Of a stretch of 64,000 nucleotides of DNA, positions 17,485 through 27,025 are shown piece after piece. The stretch covers positions 682,001-746,000 of the forward strand of contig CAWBME010000006.1 in the NCBI GenBank assembly GCA_963789825.1, given 5' to 3'. Under the pieces are notes generated by a model. That model searched no databases. It was not told where the DNA came from and saw only the letters and a list, made by a program, of their open reading frames with translations. Origin of the DNA: PFL42 sp963789825 (GTDB lineage: Bacteria > Chloroflexota > Anaerolineae > Anaerolineales > E44-bin32). Position 1 is the first letter of the stretch; each line of letters opens with the position of its first letter. The translations under genes and the position numbers were made by a program.

Positions 17485-20270
17485 ATGCGGACGCTGGTTG
17501 CGCTCGATCTGGAGACCACCGGGCTGGATCCGGCGCGGGATGCCATCCTGGAGATCGGCGCCCTGCGCTTCCGCGGCGCGCGCGTCGAGAAGATTCTGAG
17601 CCAGCTGGTCAATCCCGGCCGGCCAATCTCCCCCTTCATCACTCAGCTCACCGGCATCGACGATAACATGGTCGCCTCCGCCCCGCGCCTGTCGAGCGTG
17701 CTGGGCGATCTGGTCGATCTGATCGGCGACGCACCGGTGATCGGCCACAACATTGCCTTCGACCTGGCGTTCCTGCAGCGGCGCGGGCTGCTGGCCGATG
17801 CCTTGGGGATCGACACCTTCGACCTGGCCTCGGTGATGCTGCCATCGATCGGCCGCTACGGCCTGGGGGCAATCGCCCGGCAGCTCGGCATCCCCGTCCC
17901 TACCTCGCACCGCGCCCTAGCAGATGCCCAGACCACGCACCAGGTGTTCCTGCAGATGGTCGAGCGGGCGCGCCAGCTCCCTTTGCCCATCTTGGAGGAG
18001 ATCGTCCGCCTGGGGGAGGAACTGGAATGGGGCGGCGGCTGGCTGTTCGAGGAGGCGCGGGCCGAACGCGAAGGGGAAGACTCCGGCCCGATCGTCCACC
18101 CCGCTTCCGGCAGGCTGCTTCCCGTCGTCAAGTTCGAAGCCGCCACCCCCTTGCAGCCGCGAGACCCGCCACTGCCGCTGGACGTCGAGGAACTGGCCTC
18201 GGTCCTCGAACCGGGAGGTCTCTTGGCGCAGTGTTTTCCGGGCTACGAGCACCGCTCCGAGCAGGTAAGCATGCTGCGTGCAGTCGCCGGTGCGCTTTCC
18301 GATGGACGCCATCTGCTGGTCGAGGCGGGCACGGGCACCGGCAAGTCGATGGCCTATCTGATTCCCGCACTGGCATGGGCCGAACGCAACGGCCAGCGCG
18401 TCGTCGTCTCCACCAACACCATCAACCTGCAGGACCAGCTGCGCAACAAGGACGTGCCCGACCTGGCCCAGGCACTTGGGCAGGATTATCGGGTGTCGGT
18501 CCTGAAAGGCCGCTCCAACTACCTGTGCCCGCGCCGCATGGATGCCGCCCGTCACCTCGGGCCCCGTACACCCGAGGAGATGCGCCTTCTCGCCAAGCTG
18601 CTGGTCTGGCTTTCCCAGGGGGAAGCGGGGACCGGACTGAGATCAGTCTGGCCGGGCCGGCAGAATCGGCGGCGTGGAGCCGCCTGTCGGCCGACAGCGA
18701 CGAGTGCACCACAGACGCCTGCCAGGACTTCAGCGACGGTGTTTGCCCCTACTACCAAGCACGGCGCGCCGCCGAGCAGGCGCATCTGATCGTGGTCAAT
18801 CACGCTTTGTTGTTGGCCGACATCGCCACCGGCAACCGGGTGATCCCCGAGTATGACTACCTGGTGGTCGATGAGGCGCACCACCTGGAATCCGCCGCCA
18901 CCAAGGGCCTGAGCCTGCAGGTAACCGAGGCCGAACTTCAGCGCGTCTTGAACGAGGTCACCGGACCGCATACAGGCCTGCTGGCGATGGTGCGCGCCGA
19001 GTTCAAGCATCTGGGAGGCGAGCGCAGCGGGGTTGTGCGTGCCCTGCGTGCTTGCAGTGACGATGGGCTCGCGGCCCGAGATCTGGTCACTCGCTTGTTC
19101 GCCGCGCTGGCCGGGTTCATGGTCGAACGGCGCGAGGGCCGGGAGATCAGCCCCTTCGGACAGCAGGAGCGTGTGCTGCCATCCACGCGCACGATCCTCT
19201 CCTGGGGGGAGGTCGAACGAGTCTGGGAGGATCTGCGCGGGTGCCTGCTCGGCCTGGCTGAGAAGCTCGCCGGCGTCAGCCAGATGCTGGAGGACAACCT
19301 GGCGGGCCAGAGCGACCTGGAGGAGGACCTGGTGGTCTCGCTGCGCACGGCCTCGCGCACGGTGGCCGCGCTGCACAGCAGCCTGGAGGCGTTCATCTTC
19401 GAGCCGGATGCGCTGACCATTTACTGGATCGAGATCCAGCCTTCCGGCACCCGCATGTCCATCAACGCCGCCCCCTTGGAAGTCGGCCCCCTGGTGCAGC
19501 GCCATCTGTGGCACGCCAAGTCCAGCGTGGTGATGACCTCGGCCACCCTGACCACCGCCGGCAGCTTCGACTATTTGCGCGGCAGGCTGAAAGCCGAAGA
19601 AGCGGATGAGCTGGCGGTCGACTCGCCGTTCGACTACGAGAACTCTACGCTGCTGTACCTGGTCAACGACATCCCCGAGCCGGTCGACCGGCAGGCCTAT
19701 CAACGTATGCTCGAGCAGGGACTGGTCAGCGTCAGTCTCGCCACACACGGCCGGATGCTGGTGCTCTTCACCTCACACGATCAGCTGCGGCGCACCGCCT
19801 CCGCCATCAGCGCGCCGCTGGCGGGTGACGGCATCCTGGTGATCGACCAGAGCGAGGGCGCCTCGCGCTACGCCCTGCTCGAGCAGTTCCGCACGACCGA
19901 GCAGGCGGTGCTGCTCGGGACCCGCTCGTTCTGGGAGGGAGTCGATGTCCCGGGCGAGGCGCTATCGGTGCTGGCGATCGCACGCCTCCCGTTTGGCGTG
20001 CCCACCGACCCGATCATCGCCGCGCGGGCAGAGTCCTTCGACTCGCCCTTCGACGAGTACCACGTCCCGGAGGCGATCCTGCGCTTCCGTCAGGGTTTCG
20101 GCCGACTGATCCGAACGCGCTCCGACCGAGGCGTGGTGGTCTGCCTCGACCGGCGCATCCTCAGCAAGCGTTACGGGCAGGCCTTCCTGCGGTCGCTGCC
20201 TCACTGCACGCAGCGCGTCGGGCCGATGAGCGACCTGCCCGGCGCCGCTGCCGGCTGGCTCGGAAGCTGA
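17485..20270 (+). CDS. dinG: DinG-family helicase with DEDDh exonuclease domain (frameshifted)
   Basis: About 928 residues after repair. Residues 1-170 form a DnaQ-like 3'-5' exonuclease (LVALDLETTGLDPARDAILE, IGHNIAFDLAFLQ, HRALADAQTTH). The superfamily 2 helicase part has Walker A EAGTGTGKSMAYLIPA and the DEAH box VVDEAHHLE. Four cysteines lie between them (NYLCPRRM, DECTTDACQ, DGVCPYY), the layout of an XPD/DinG 4Fe-4S cluster. A G is missing in a run of four near 18633-18636; adding it gives EAGDRTEISLAGPAESAAW. The motor end has FWEGVDVPGEALSVLAIARL and GFGRLIRTRSDRGVV. It likely unwinds damaged or structured DNA, with nuclease trimming. Confidence 0.9.
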
Positions 20271-20343
20271 CCCGCCGGCCCCAATTGCGGCGCTGGCGAT
20301 GTCGAGCCCTGCCCCCAGCAAGCACCATCCTCTCGGCAGACGA

Positions 20344-20373
20344 TTGACCCGGTTCGCCGGGGGCGGATATAAT
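20344..20373 (+). promoter_or_regulatory. efp promoter
   Basis: TTGACC at 20344-20349 and a perfect TATAAT at 20368-20373 with an 18-base spacer. The predicted start lies about 20 bases before the efp GTG. Confidence 0.75.
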
Positions 20374-20401
20374 CCGCTGCGATGTCTACTTCTGGGAGCG
20401 G

Positions 20402-20965
20402 GTGTCTGTGATTGATGTCAACGATCTTCGCAAGGGCGTGACGTTCGAATTCGACGGGAACCTGTACAAGGTTCTCGAGTACTCGCACAACAAGCCGGGA
20501 CGAGGCAATGCCACGATCCGCACCAAGCTGCGCAACCTGCGCACCGGGGGTGTCCTTGAACGCACCTTCACCTCCGGTGAGCGTGTGTCCGATATCCGCC
20601 TCGATCACCACATCGTCCAGTATCTGTACTCGGACGGCGATCTGTTCCACTTCATGGACACCGAGACCTACGAGCAGCCGGTGCTCAATCGCTCGGTGCT
20701 TGGTGACGCCACGGACTACCTCAAGGAGGGTTTGGAGGTCAAACTCACCTTCTATCGATCCGAGCCCATAGACGTTGAGCTCCCGACCGCGGTAGACCTC
20801 AAGGTGGTCGAGGCCGAGTTCGCCGTCAAGGGCGACACCGCCACCGGGGCAACCAAGAGCGTGACGACCGAGACCGGGCTCAAGGTGCAGGTGCCGCTCT
20901 TCGTCGAAAATGGCTCGACGATCCGCGTGGACACGCGGAGCGGTCAGTACTTGACCCGGGTCTGA
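20402..20965 (+). CDS. efp: translation elongation factor P
   Basis: EF-P, 187 residues, relieves ribosome stalling at polyproline stretches. The three OB-like domains are all present (SVIDVNDLRKGVTFEFDGNL, DHHIVQYLYSDGDLFHFMD, ETGLKVQVPLFVENGSTIRV). The loop that reaches the peptidyl-transferase centre reads NKPGRGNATIR, so Arg34 stands where E. coli has the beta-lysylated Lys34. The start is a GTG at 20402 preceded by GGGAGCGG and a consensus promoter. A nine-codon frame from 20382 overlaps the start but is probably incidental. The Cys-rich small gene follows after 20 bases. Confidence 0.95.
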   Translation: MSVIDVNDLRKGVTFEFDGNLYKVLEYSHNKPGRGNATIRTKLRNLRTGGVLERTFTSGERVSDIRLDHHIVQYLYSDGDLFHFMDTETYEQPVLNRSVLGDATDYLKEGLEVKLTFYRSEPIDVELPTAVDLKVVEAEFAVKGDTATGATKSVTTETGLKVQVPLFVENGSTIRVDTRSGQYLTRV

Positions 20966-20985
20966 TCGCGGGCCAGGGCTTTGCG

Positions 20986-21312
20986 TTGCGCACCCCAGCC
21001 GGGGCCGAGTGCCCCTTCTACTACGCGGATTTCCACCGAGGCGCCAGCCGCCAGGAATGCCGGCTGATTGAACGCAACACCGCCAGCCCGCCGTGGATGC
21101 CGGAGCTGTGCGCAGGCTGCTCGGTGCCGAACATCCTGCTGGCCAACGGCTGCCCCAACCTGGTGCTGGAGGCGCGCGCCCACAAAGGCGTCCTGGGGCT
21201 GGGCCGGCGGGTCGAGGTGCGCGCCAGCTGCACCCAATCGGGCGCCGCAGTCGCCAAGCCCGAGGTCGGCTGCGGACAATGCCACCGTTTGAGCTTCTCC
21301 ATCCAGGAGTGA
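20986..21312 (+). CDS. Cys-rich small protein, probable metal binder
   Basis: A 108-residue protein with eight cysteines at residues 9, 25, 42, 45, 56, 82, 96 and 99, including CAGC and CGQC pairs. The paired cysteines suggest one or two zinc or iron-sulfur sites. I recall similar unnamed proteins in Chloroflexota but no function. The start is taken as the TTG at 20986, since no ATG or GTG is available in frame between the efp stop and the first conserved residues (RTPAGAECPFYYADF). It lies in the same transcription unit as efp and is followed after four bases by the HAD-DinB gene. Confidence 0.65.
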   Translation: MRTPAGAECPFYYADFHRGASRQECRLIERNTASPPWMPELCAGCSVPNILLANGCPNLVLEARAHKGVLGLGRRVEVRASCTQSGAAVAKPEVGCGQCHRLSFSIQE

Positions 21313-21316
21313 CCCC

Positions 21317-22516
21317 ATGATCCGGGCGGTGCTGTTCGACCTGGATGACACACTGCTGTCGAACGACATGGACCGCTTCCTGCCTGTCTACCTGCAGCTG
21401 ATGGCCCAGGATCTGGCAGCCGTCGTTCCTCCCGAGCGCCTCGTGACGGAGCTCTTGCGCGGCACCTCCGCTATGCTGGCCAACCGGGATCCAGAGAAGA
21501 CACTCCAGCAGGCATTCGCCGAGGTCTTCTTTCCGGGTGTGGGTGAAGGCGAGCAGAGGCTGGCCCCGCTGTTCGACGCGTTCTACCGCGGCCGATTTGA
21601 GCAACTGAAGGAGCTCACCCGCCCCCGCTCGGAGGCGCCCTCCGTCGTCCAATCGATCCACTCGGCGGGCTATCTTGTGGGCGTGGCGACCAACCCCATG
21701 ATGCCGGCGGTCGCCGTCGCCGCCCGCCTGCGCTGGGCCGGCATGCCCGCCGAAAACGCCCGCTTCGCGCTGGTTGCCAGCTACGAGCGCTTCCATTTCG
21801 CCAAGCCTGACCCGGCCTTCTTCGTCGAGATGACCGCTCTTCTGGGACTTGCCCCGACGGAAGCAGCCATGGTCGGCAACTCCCTGGCAGACGACATCGA
21901 GCCAGCCGCCCGTCTGGGCATGCCCACGTACCTTGTCGGCGAGCCGGTTGCGCCTGCCGAGGCAGGCGGCCCCCTGGTCGATGTCCCCGCCTGGGTCAAA
22001 ACGTTGGACGGCGCCCGGCCGGACTTGGAAGGCGATGGAGTGGCGCTTGAGGCCCGGTTGCGGGGAAACCTGGCCGCGCTGCGCACGCTGTGCGTCGACT
22101 TGACCTCGAACGCTTGGGCCACCCCCGGTCCCGACGCAGGTTGGTCGGTTACCGAGATCGCATGTCATCTGCGCGACGTCGAACGCGAGGTCAACCTGCC
22201 GCGCCTGGAAGCCATGCTCACGCAGGACGATCCGTTCCTGCCGGCATCGGACCCAGACCAGTGGGCCACCCCTCGCGACTACCCTAGCCAATCGGGGATC
22301 ACCGCCCTGAGGGACTTCAGCGCCGCCCGGCAGGGACTGCTCACCCGCCTGAGGGCGCTCGGGCCGGAGGCCTTGCGCCGACCGGCGCGGCACGCACTCC
22401 TCGGCCCAACCAGTCTGCGTGAACTGATGGCGATCGTCGCCGAGCATGATGTACTGCACCTGCGCCAGGTGCTGGACGTCGTCGGCCCGCCGCCTTCCGC
22501 TCCCGTCATCGCCTGA
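21317..22516 (+). CDS. HAD hydrolase fused to DinB-like domain
   Basis: A 399-residue two-domain protein. Residues 1-225 are a HAD-superfamily hydrolase: motif I is LFDLDDTLL, the Lys motif is FAKPDP, and the acidic motif is GNSLADDIEPAARLGMPTYL. Residues about 235-395 match the DinB/YfiT four-helix metal-binding fold, with GWSVTEIACHLRDVE and AEHDVLHLRQVLD carrying the histidines expected to bind a metal. Each family is common by itself; the fusion is unusual. The start ATG follows the Cys-rich gene by four bases. The substrate is unknown, though HAD members of this type are usually phosphatases. Confidence 0.8.
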   Translation: MIRAVLFDLDDTLLSNDMDRFLPVYLQLMAQDLAAVVPPERLVTELLRGTSAMLANRDPEKTLQQAFAEVFFPGVGEGEQRLAPLFDAFYRGRFEQLKELTRPRSEAPSVVQSIHSAGYLVGVATNPMMPAVAVAARLRWAGMPAENARFALVASYERFHFAKPDPAFFVEMTALLGLAPTEAAMVGNSLADDIEPAARLGMPTYLVGEPVAPAEAGGPLVDVPAWVKTLDGARPDLEGDGVALEARLRGNLAALRTLCVDLTSNAWATPGPDAGWSVTEIACHLRDVEREVNLPRLEAMLTQDDPFLPASDPDQWATPRDYPSQSGITALRDFSAARQGLLTRLRALGPEALRRPARHALLGPTSLRELMAIVAEHDVLHLRQVLDVVGPPPSAPVIA

Positions 22517-23492
22517 CCGTCGCGCCGCGCATCGCTCACAGGATCACGGAGCCTTGTCCATGCTTGTCGCCCCTGCGAAAGCAGGGGCCCAGGCGAAGGC
22601 GCCATCTCGTCCAACCGCGCCGTGCCGCTGGACGGCGAGTCATCCCTGGATCCCCGCTTGCGCGGGGATGACGTCCTCATGCTTGTCGCCCCTGCGAAAG
22701 CAGGGGCCCAAGCGAAGAGCATCCGTCGTCGCGGGGACGCTCGAACGATCGCGTCGGACGTCGCCCCTGCGAAGCAGCGGCCCGAGCGAAGAGGACTCGT
22801 CCAGCGCCCGCTGGACGGCAAACGATCCCGTGCGGAGAGCCGTGTCGCCCCTGCGAAGCAGGGGCCCAGCGAAGGCCTTCGTCGACCTCCCGTTCGCTCG
22901 ACGGCGAGTCACCCCTGGATCCCCGCTTGCGCGGGGATGACGTCGTCATGCTTGTCGCCCCTGCGAAAGCAGGGGCCCAGGCGAAGGGCCATTCGTCCAC
23001 CGCGCCGTTCGCTGGACGGCAAGTCACTCCCTGGATCCCCGCTTGCGCGGGGATGACGTTGTCATGCTGGGACGTCGCCCCTGCGAAAGCAGGGGCCCAG
23101 ACGAAGAGCCCATTCGTCGACCTCCCCGTTCGCTCGACGGCGAGTCACCCCTGGATCCCCGCTTGCGCGGGGATGACGTCGTCATGCTTGTCGCCCCTGC
23201 GAAAGCAGGGGCCCAGGCGAAGGCCATTCGTCCACCGCGCCGTCCGCTGGACGGCAAGTCCTCCCTGGATCCCCGCTTGCGCGGGGACGACGATGGCGCG
23301 CTCGGGACTGTCGCCCCTGCGAAAGCAGGGGCCCAGGCGAAGAGCCATTCGTCCGACCGCGCCGTTCGCTCGACGGCGAGTCCTTCCTGGATCCCCGCTT
23401 GTGCGGGGAGGACAACCGACGCCCGTGAGCCTCCCTCGGCTGCGCGAGAGCCCGGCGCATTCGGCCGCTTCTGAGGCGGCAAATGCGGTTCC
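22517..23492. other. repeat-filled intergenic region
   Basis: Nearly 1 kb without a gene between the HAD-DinB gene and tRNA-Leu. Almost all of it is the palindromic repeat array described separately. Translations in all frames are repetitive because of the repeats and do not look like protein. Confidence 0.8.
22570..23410. repeat. alternating array of two palindromic repeats
   Basis: Type A is CCCCTGC-GAAA-GCAGGGG, seen at 22570, 22689, 22764 (degenerate), 22848 (short loop), 22958, 23078, 23194 and 23314. Type B is ATCCCCGC-TTGC-GCGGGGAT, seen at 22650, 22919, 23035, 23155, 23269 and 23391. From 22919 on they alternate strictly with a period of about 117 bases, and the stretches between them are also related (CGTTCGCTGGACGGC, AGTCAC). 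This resembles REP- or dRS3-like intergenic palindromes rather than a CRISPR array, because the spacers are not unique. Confidence 0.85.
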
Positions 23493-23521
23493 TTTACACC
23501 CCTTCTGCCGCTGGATATAAT
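23493..23521 (+). promoter_or_regulatory. tRNA-Leu promoter
   Basis: TTTACA at 23493-23498 and TATAAT at 23516-23521 with a 17-base spacer, close to the sigma-70 consensus. The predicted start is one or two bases before the mature tRNA. Confidence 0.8.
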
Positions 23522-23529
23522 CGCCCGAG

Positions 23530-23611
23530 GGGGAAGTGCTGGAATTGGCAGACAGGCGTGACTTAGGATCACGTGCCGCGAGGCGTGAGGGTTCAAGTCC
23601 CTCCTTCCCCA
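23530..23611 (+). tRNA. tRNA-Leu (anticodon UAG)
   Basis: The acceptor stem GGGGAAG (23530-23536) pairs with CTTCCCC (23604-23610), with discriminator A at 23611. The anticodon loop reads CTTAGGA, giving UAG for CUN leucine codons. The T-arm contains GGTTCAAGTCC. The 82-base length and long variable arm (GTGCCGCGAGGCGT region) are typical of class II tRNAs. The CCA end is not fully encoded. Confidence 0.95.
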
Positions 23612-23696
23612 CCTGATCCTCCGAGTCCTTTGCGCATTGGCCCACCCTGATCACGGCCGACCTGCCCGCAGCGGTCTCGGCCCCGGCGAGAGAGGC

Positions 23697-25071
23697 ATGA
23701 CACTCAACATCGAGAAGCACGACCTGGCCGAGCGCCAGGTTCAACTGACGGTGGAGGTTCCTGGGGAGCGCATCCAGGGTGCGATGCGCTCCGCCGCCCG
23801 TCGGCTCAGCAATAAGACCCGCATCCCCGGTTTTCGTCCCGGCAAGGCGCCCTACGATATGGTCGTGCGCAAGGTGGGAGAGGAAGCGGTGTTTGACGAG
23901 GCGCTTGACAACCTCGGTCAAGACATCTACCGCGAGGCCTTGCAGCAATCGGAGATCGAGCCTTACGCCCCCGGCTCGCTGGAAGAGCTGGTGACGCGCG
24001 ACCCACTGGTGTTGCGCTACGTGATTCCGCTCGAGCCTGAGGTCGAGCTGGGGGACTACGCCGGCCTGCGGCTGCCGTTCGAGCCAGAAGTCCGTCACCG
24101 ACCAAGCGCTGGAGGCCTTCCTCGAGGATCTGCGCCAGCGCCGGGCGCTGATGGAGCCGGTCAGCCGGCCCGCCGCCATGGGCGACGTTGTCGACCTCAC
24201 ACTGCGGGCCACCGTGCAGGCGACAGACGCCGACCCCGAGTCCACACTGATCGACGAGCAGCAAGTCCCTCTGCTTCTGGCGGAGGACACCGACTGGCCG
24301 TTCAAAGGCGTGGCGGCGCAGCTGCTGGGGCTGTCGGCGGACGAAGAGCGGACGCTCGAGCATACCTTCCCGGAGGAGTATCCCAACGAGAGCCTGCGCT
24401 CCCGCCGCGCCGAGTTCCACCTCCGCTGCCAGCAAGTCCGCTCACGCACGGTGCCCGAGTGGAGCGACGACTTCGCCCGCTCGCTCGGCGACTTCACCGA
24501 TCTGCTCGACCTGCGGGTCAAGGCACGTCAGTCGCTGCAGGAGCAGGCAAGCCAGGCGGCCGAGCGGGAGTACGCTCAGCGCGTCGTCGAGCAGGTGGTC
24601 GATCAATCGAGCGTCGCCTTTCCGCCGCTGCTGTTGCGTGAAGAGCAGGACAGCATGTTGCGCGAGCTGGAGCGCCGGCTGCGCAGTCAGAACCTCAGCT
24701 TGGAAGACTACCTGCGCATCGAGCACAAGACCCTGGACGATCTGCGGGCTGAGATCGCGCCCGATGCCGACCGGAGAGTGCGGCGGGCACTGGTCATCGG
24801 CCGCGTGATCCGTGCTGAAGGCCTGAGCGTCAGTGACGAGGAAATCCACAAGCACATCGACGACATCCTCGCCTCGTTTGAGGATCCCGCCAGCCAGCTC
24901 CGCCAGGCCTTCGAGGCCCCGGCCGGCCACCAGCAAATCGCCACCGATCTGCTCTATGACAAGGCGGTCGAGCGACTGGTGGCGCTCGCCAAGGGCGAAG
25001 GCACACCCGCTGCAACCGACACGACCTCGCCGGCGCGAGCCGAGCAGGCAAGCCAGGAGGAAAGCGCATGA
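23697..25071 (+). CDS. tig: trigger factor chaperone (frameshifted)
   Basis: Ribosome-bound chaperone and prolyl isomerase, about 457 residues after repair. The N-terminal domain has the ribosome-docking signature GFRPGKAP. A degenerate FKBP-type domain follows (MGDVVDLTLRATVQ, EDTDWPFKGVAAQLLGLSAD), then the long helical C-terminal domain. An extra C near 24091-24094 breaks the frame at the start of the PPIase domain; removing it gives PEVVTDQALEAFLEDLRQ. The ATG at 23697 was chosen because MTLNIEKHDLAERQVQLTVE is the conserved start. It overlaps clpP by four bases (ATGA), so tig-clpP-clpX form one operon, a common arrangement. Confidence 0.92.
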
Positions 25072-25688
25072 GAAGCACCCAACCCACATCCCTGATCCCA
25101 ATGGTCATCGAAAGCACCGGCCGCGGCGAGCGGGCGTACGACATCTACTCGCTCCTGCTCAAGGAACGCATCATCTTCCTGGGGACTCCGATCAACGACC
25201 AGGTGGCGAACCTGATGGTCGCCCAGTTGCTGTACCTGGACAACGAGGACCCTGAGCGACAGATCCACATGTACATCAACTCCCCCGGCGGACAGATCTA
25301 TGCGGGCCTGGCGGTGTATGACACCATGCAGCAGTCGCGCGCCCCGATCTCGACGGTTGCTGTGGGGGTGACCGCCTCGTTCGGCACGGTGCTGCTTGCC
25401 GCCGGCACCAAAGGCATGCGCTACGCCCTGCCGCATGCCACGATCCACCTGCACCAGCCTTTGGGCGGCGCCCAGGGACAGGCGACGGACATCGAAATCC
25501 AGGCCAAGGAGATCTTGCGCCTGCGGGAAGACTTGAATAACATACTCTCCAAGCACACGGGCCAGTCGCTTGAGGTGATCGAGCGAGACACCGAGCGCGA
25601 TTTCTATATGGATGGCGAGGCGGCCCACAAGTACGGGCTGGTGGACCATGTGCTCTACCCCGGCCAGAAGCCGGGCGACAAGGAGTAG
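25068..25688 (+). CDS. clpP: ATP-dependent Clp protease proteolytic subunit
   Basis: A 206-residue serine peptidase that forms the tetradecameric chamber fed by ClpX. Family blocks: ERIIFLGTPINDQVANLMVA and HMYINSPGGQIYAGLAVYDT. The catalytic Ser is in VTASFGTVLLAAGTKG (Phe instead of the common Met after Ser), the His is in HATIHLHQPLGGAQG, and the Asp is in ERDTERDFYMDGEAA. It lies between tig and clpX, overlapping tig by four bases. The mature N-terminus may begin a few residues in, after processing. Confidence 0.95.
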   Translation: MRSTQPTSLIPMVIESTGRGERAYDIYSLLLKERIIFLGTPINDQVANLMVAQLLYLDNEDPERQIHMYINSPGGQIYAGLAVYDTMQQSRAPISTVAVGVTASFGTVLLAAGTKGMRYALPHATIHLHQPLGGAQGQATDIEIQAKEILRLREDLNNILSKHTGQSLEVIERDTERDFYMDGEAAHKYGLVDHVLYPGQKPGDKE

Positions 25689-25701
25689 GCGGACACAGGC
25701 C

Positions 25702-27005
25702 ATGTCGCGCAAGGAGCCGGAGGTCCCGGACGGCCGTCGGTGCAGCTTCTGCAGCCGCACCGAGGCCGAGGTCCAGCGCCTGATTGCAGGCCCCGAAGGG
25801 GCGTTCATCTGCAACGAGTGCGTCGACCTGTGCCGTGACGTCCTCGACGGTGAAGCCAGCCGCCCGCCTCGAGCGGGGGTGCACCCGCACGGGCGACCGT
25901 CCCTTTCCCTCACGAGATCTTCTCCCGGCTCGATGAGTACGTTGTCGGGCAGGACCATGCCAAGCGCGTGCTCTCGGTGGCGGTGTACAACCACTACAAG
26001 CGCATCGCCAGCCGGGACAACACCGGCGTCGAACTTGAGAAGAGCAATATCCTGCTCGTCGGCCCCACGGGCTGCGGCAAGACGCTTCTGGCGCAAACGC
26101 TGGCCAAGGTGCTCGAAGTGCCGTTCTGCATTGCCGATGCCACGGCGCTGACCGAGGCCGGCTACGTTGGCGAGGACGTCGAGAATATCCTGCTGCGTCT
26201 GCTGCAGGCGGCCGAGTTCAATGTGCCGCGCGCCGAACGCGGCATTGTGTATCTCGACGAGGTCGACAAGATCGCACGCAAGTCGGGCGACAATCCGAGC
26301 ATCACCCGCGATGTCTCCGGCGAAGGGGTCCAACAGGCGCTGCTCAAGATCATCGAGGGCGCCACGGTCAATGTGCCGCCCCAGGGTGGACGCAAGCACC
26401 CGCAGCAGGAATTCATCCAGATCAACACGGACGACGTTCTCTTCGTGTGCGGCGGGACCTTCGACGGACTGGCGACCATCATCGGGGAGCGTGTCGGCCG
26501 CAGGGGCAACCTCGGCTTCCCCGGCACCCGCGCCGCCAGCGACCCCGAGGAAGACGAGGCGGCGCTGCTGCGCCTGCTGTCGCCGGATGACCTGATGCGC
26601 TTCGGCTTGATCCCCGAGCTGGTAGGGCGGCTTCCGGTTGTCGCCAGCGTCGACCCGCTCGATTTCGACGGCCTGCGGTTGATCCTCACCCGACCCAAGA
26701 ACGCCCTGGCGCGCCAGTACGAGCGGCTGTTCGCCATGGACCAGGTCGAGCTGGTGTTCACCCCCGAAGCGTTGGATGCCGCAGCCCGAATGGCCCTTGA
26801 GCATGAGACCGGCGCCCGCGGACTGCGCGCCATCATCGAGGGCCGCCTGCTGGATGTGATGTACGAGATCCCGTCACGGCCTGCCGTGCGCAAGCTCGTG
26901 GTGGATGCCGACTGCATCTTGCAGGGCCACCGGCCGCGCATGTATGATGCCCGAGGCCAGCAGGTCGGGGACGACGAGCCGCTCAGCCTGTCCGACGCGG
27001 CCTGA
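25702..27005 (+). CDS. clpX: Clp protease ATP-binding subunit ClpX (frameshifted)
   Basis: AAA+ unfoldase partner of ClpP, about 434 residues after repair. The N-terminal zinc-binding domain has CSFC and CNECVDLC. The AAA+ part has Walker A VGPTGCGKTLLAQTLA, Walker B IVYLDEVDKIARKSGDNP, and the ALTEAGYVGEDVENIL block. One G is missing in the run at 25874-25879; adding it joins the zinc domain to PFPHEIFSRLDEYVVGQDHA. It starts 13 bases after clpP. The C-terminal ETGARGLRAIIEGRLLDVMY is typical. Both halves are fully conserved, so the break is probably a consensus error. Confidence 0.94.
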
Positions 27006-27025
27006 TCCCGCCTTCCCCTCCGCCC

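Noticed and set aside
20382..20411. Nine-codon leader peptide overlapping the efp start
   Set aside because: No ribosome binding site precedes it and its sequence shows no attenuation logic; probably incidental.
20201..22459. 752-codon minus-strand open frame opposite efp and the HAD-DinB gene
   Set aside because: It spans several genes with clear families on the plus strand; it is a product of high GC content.
22570..23410. Possible CRISPR array in the regularly spaced palindromes
   Set aside because: Two repeat types alternate, spacers are related to each other rather than unique, unit spacing is too long and no cas gene is near.
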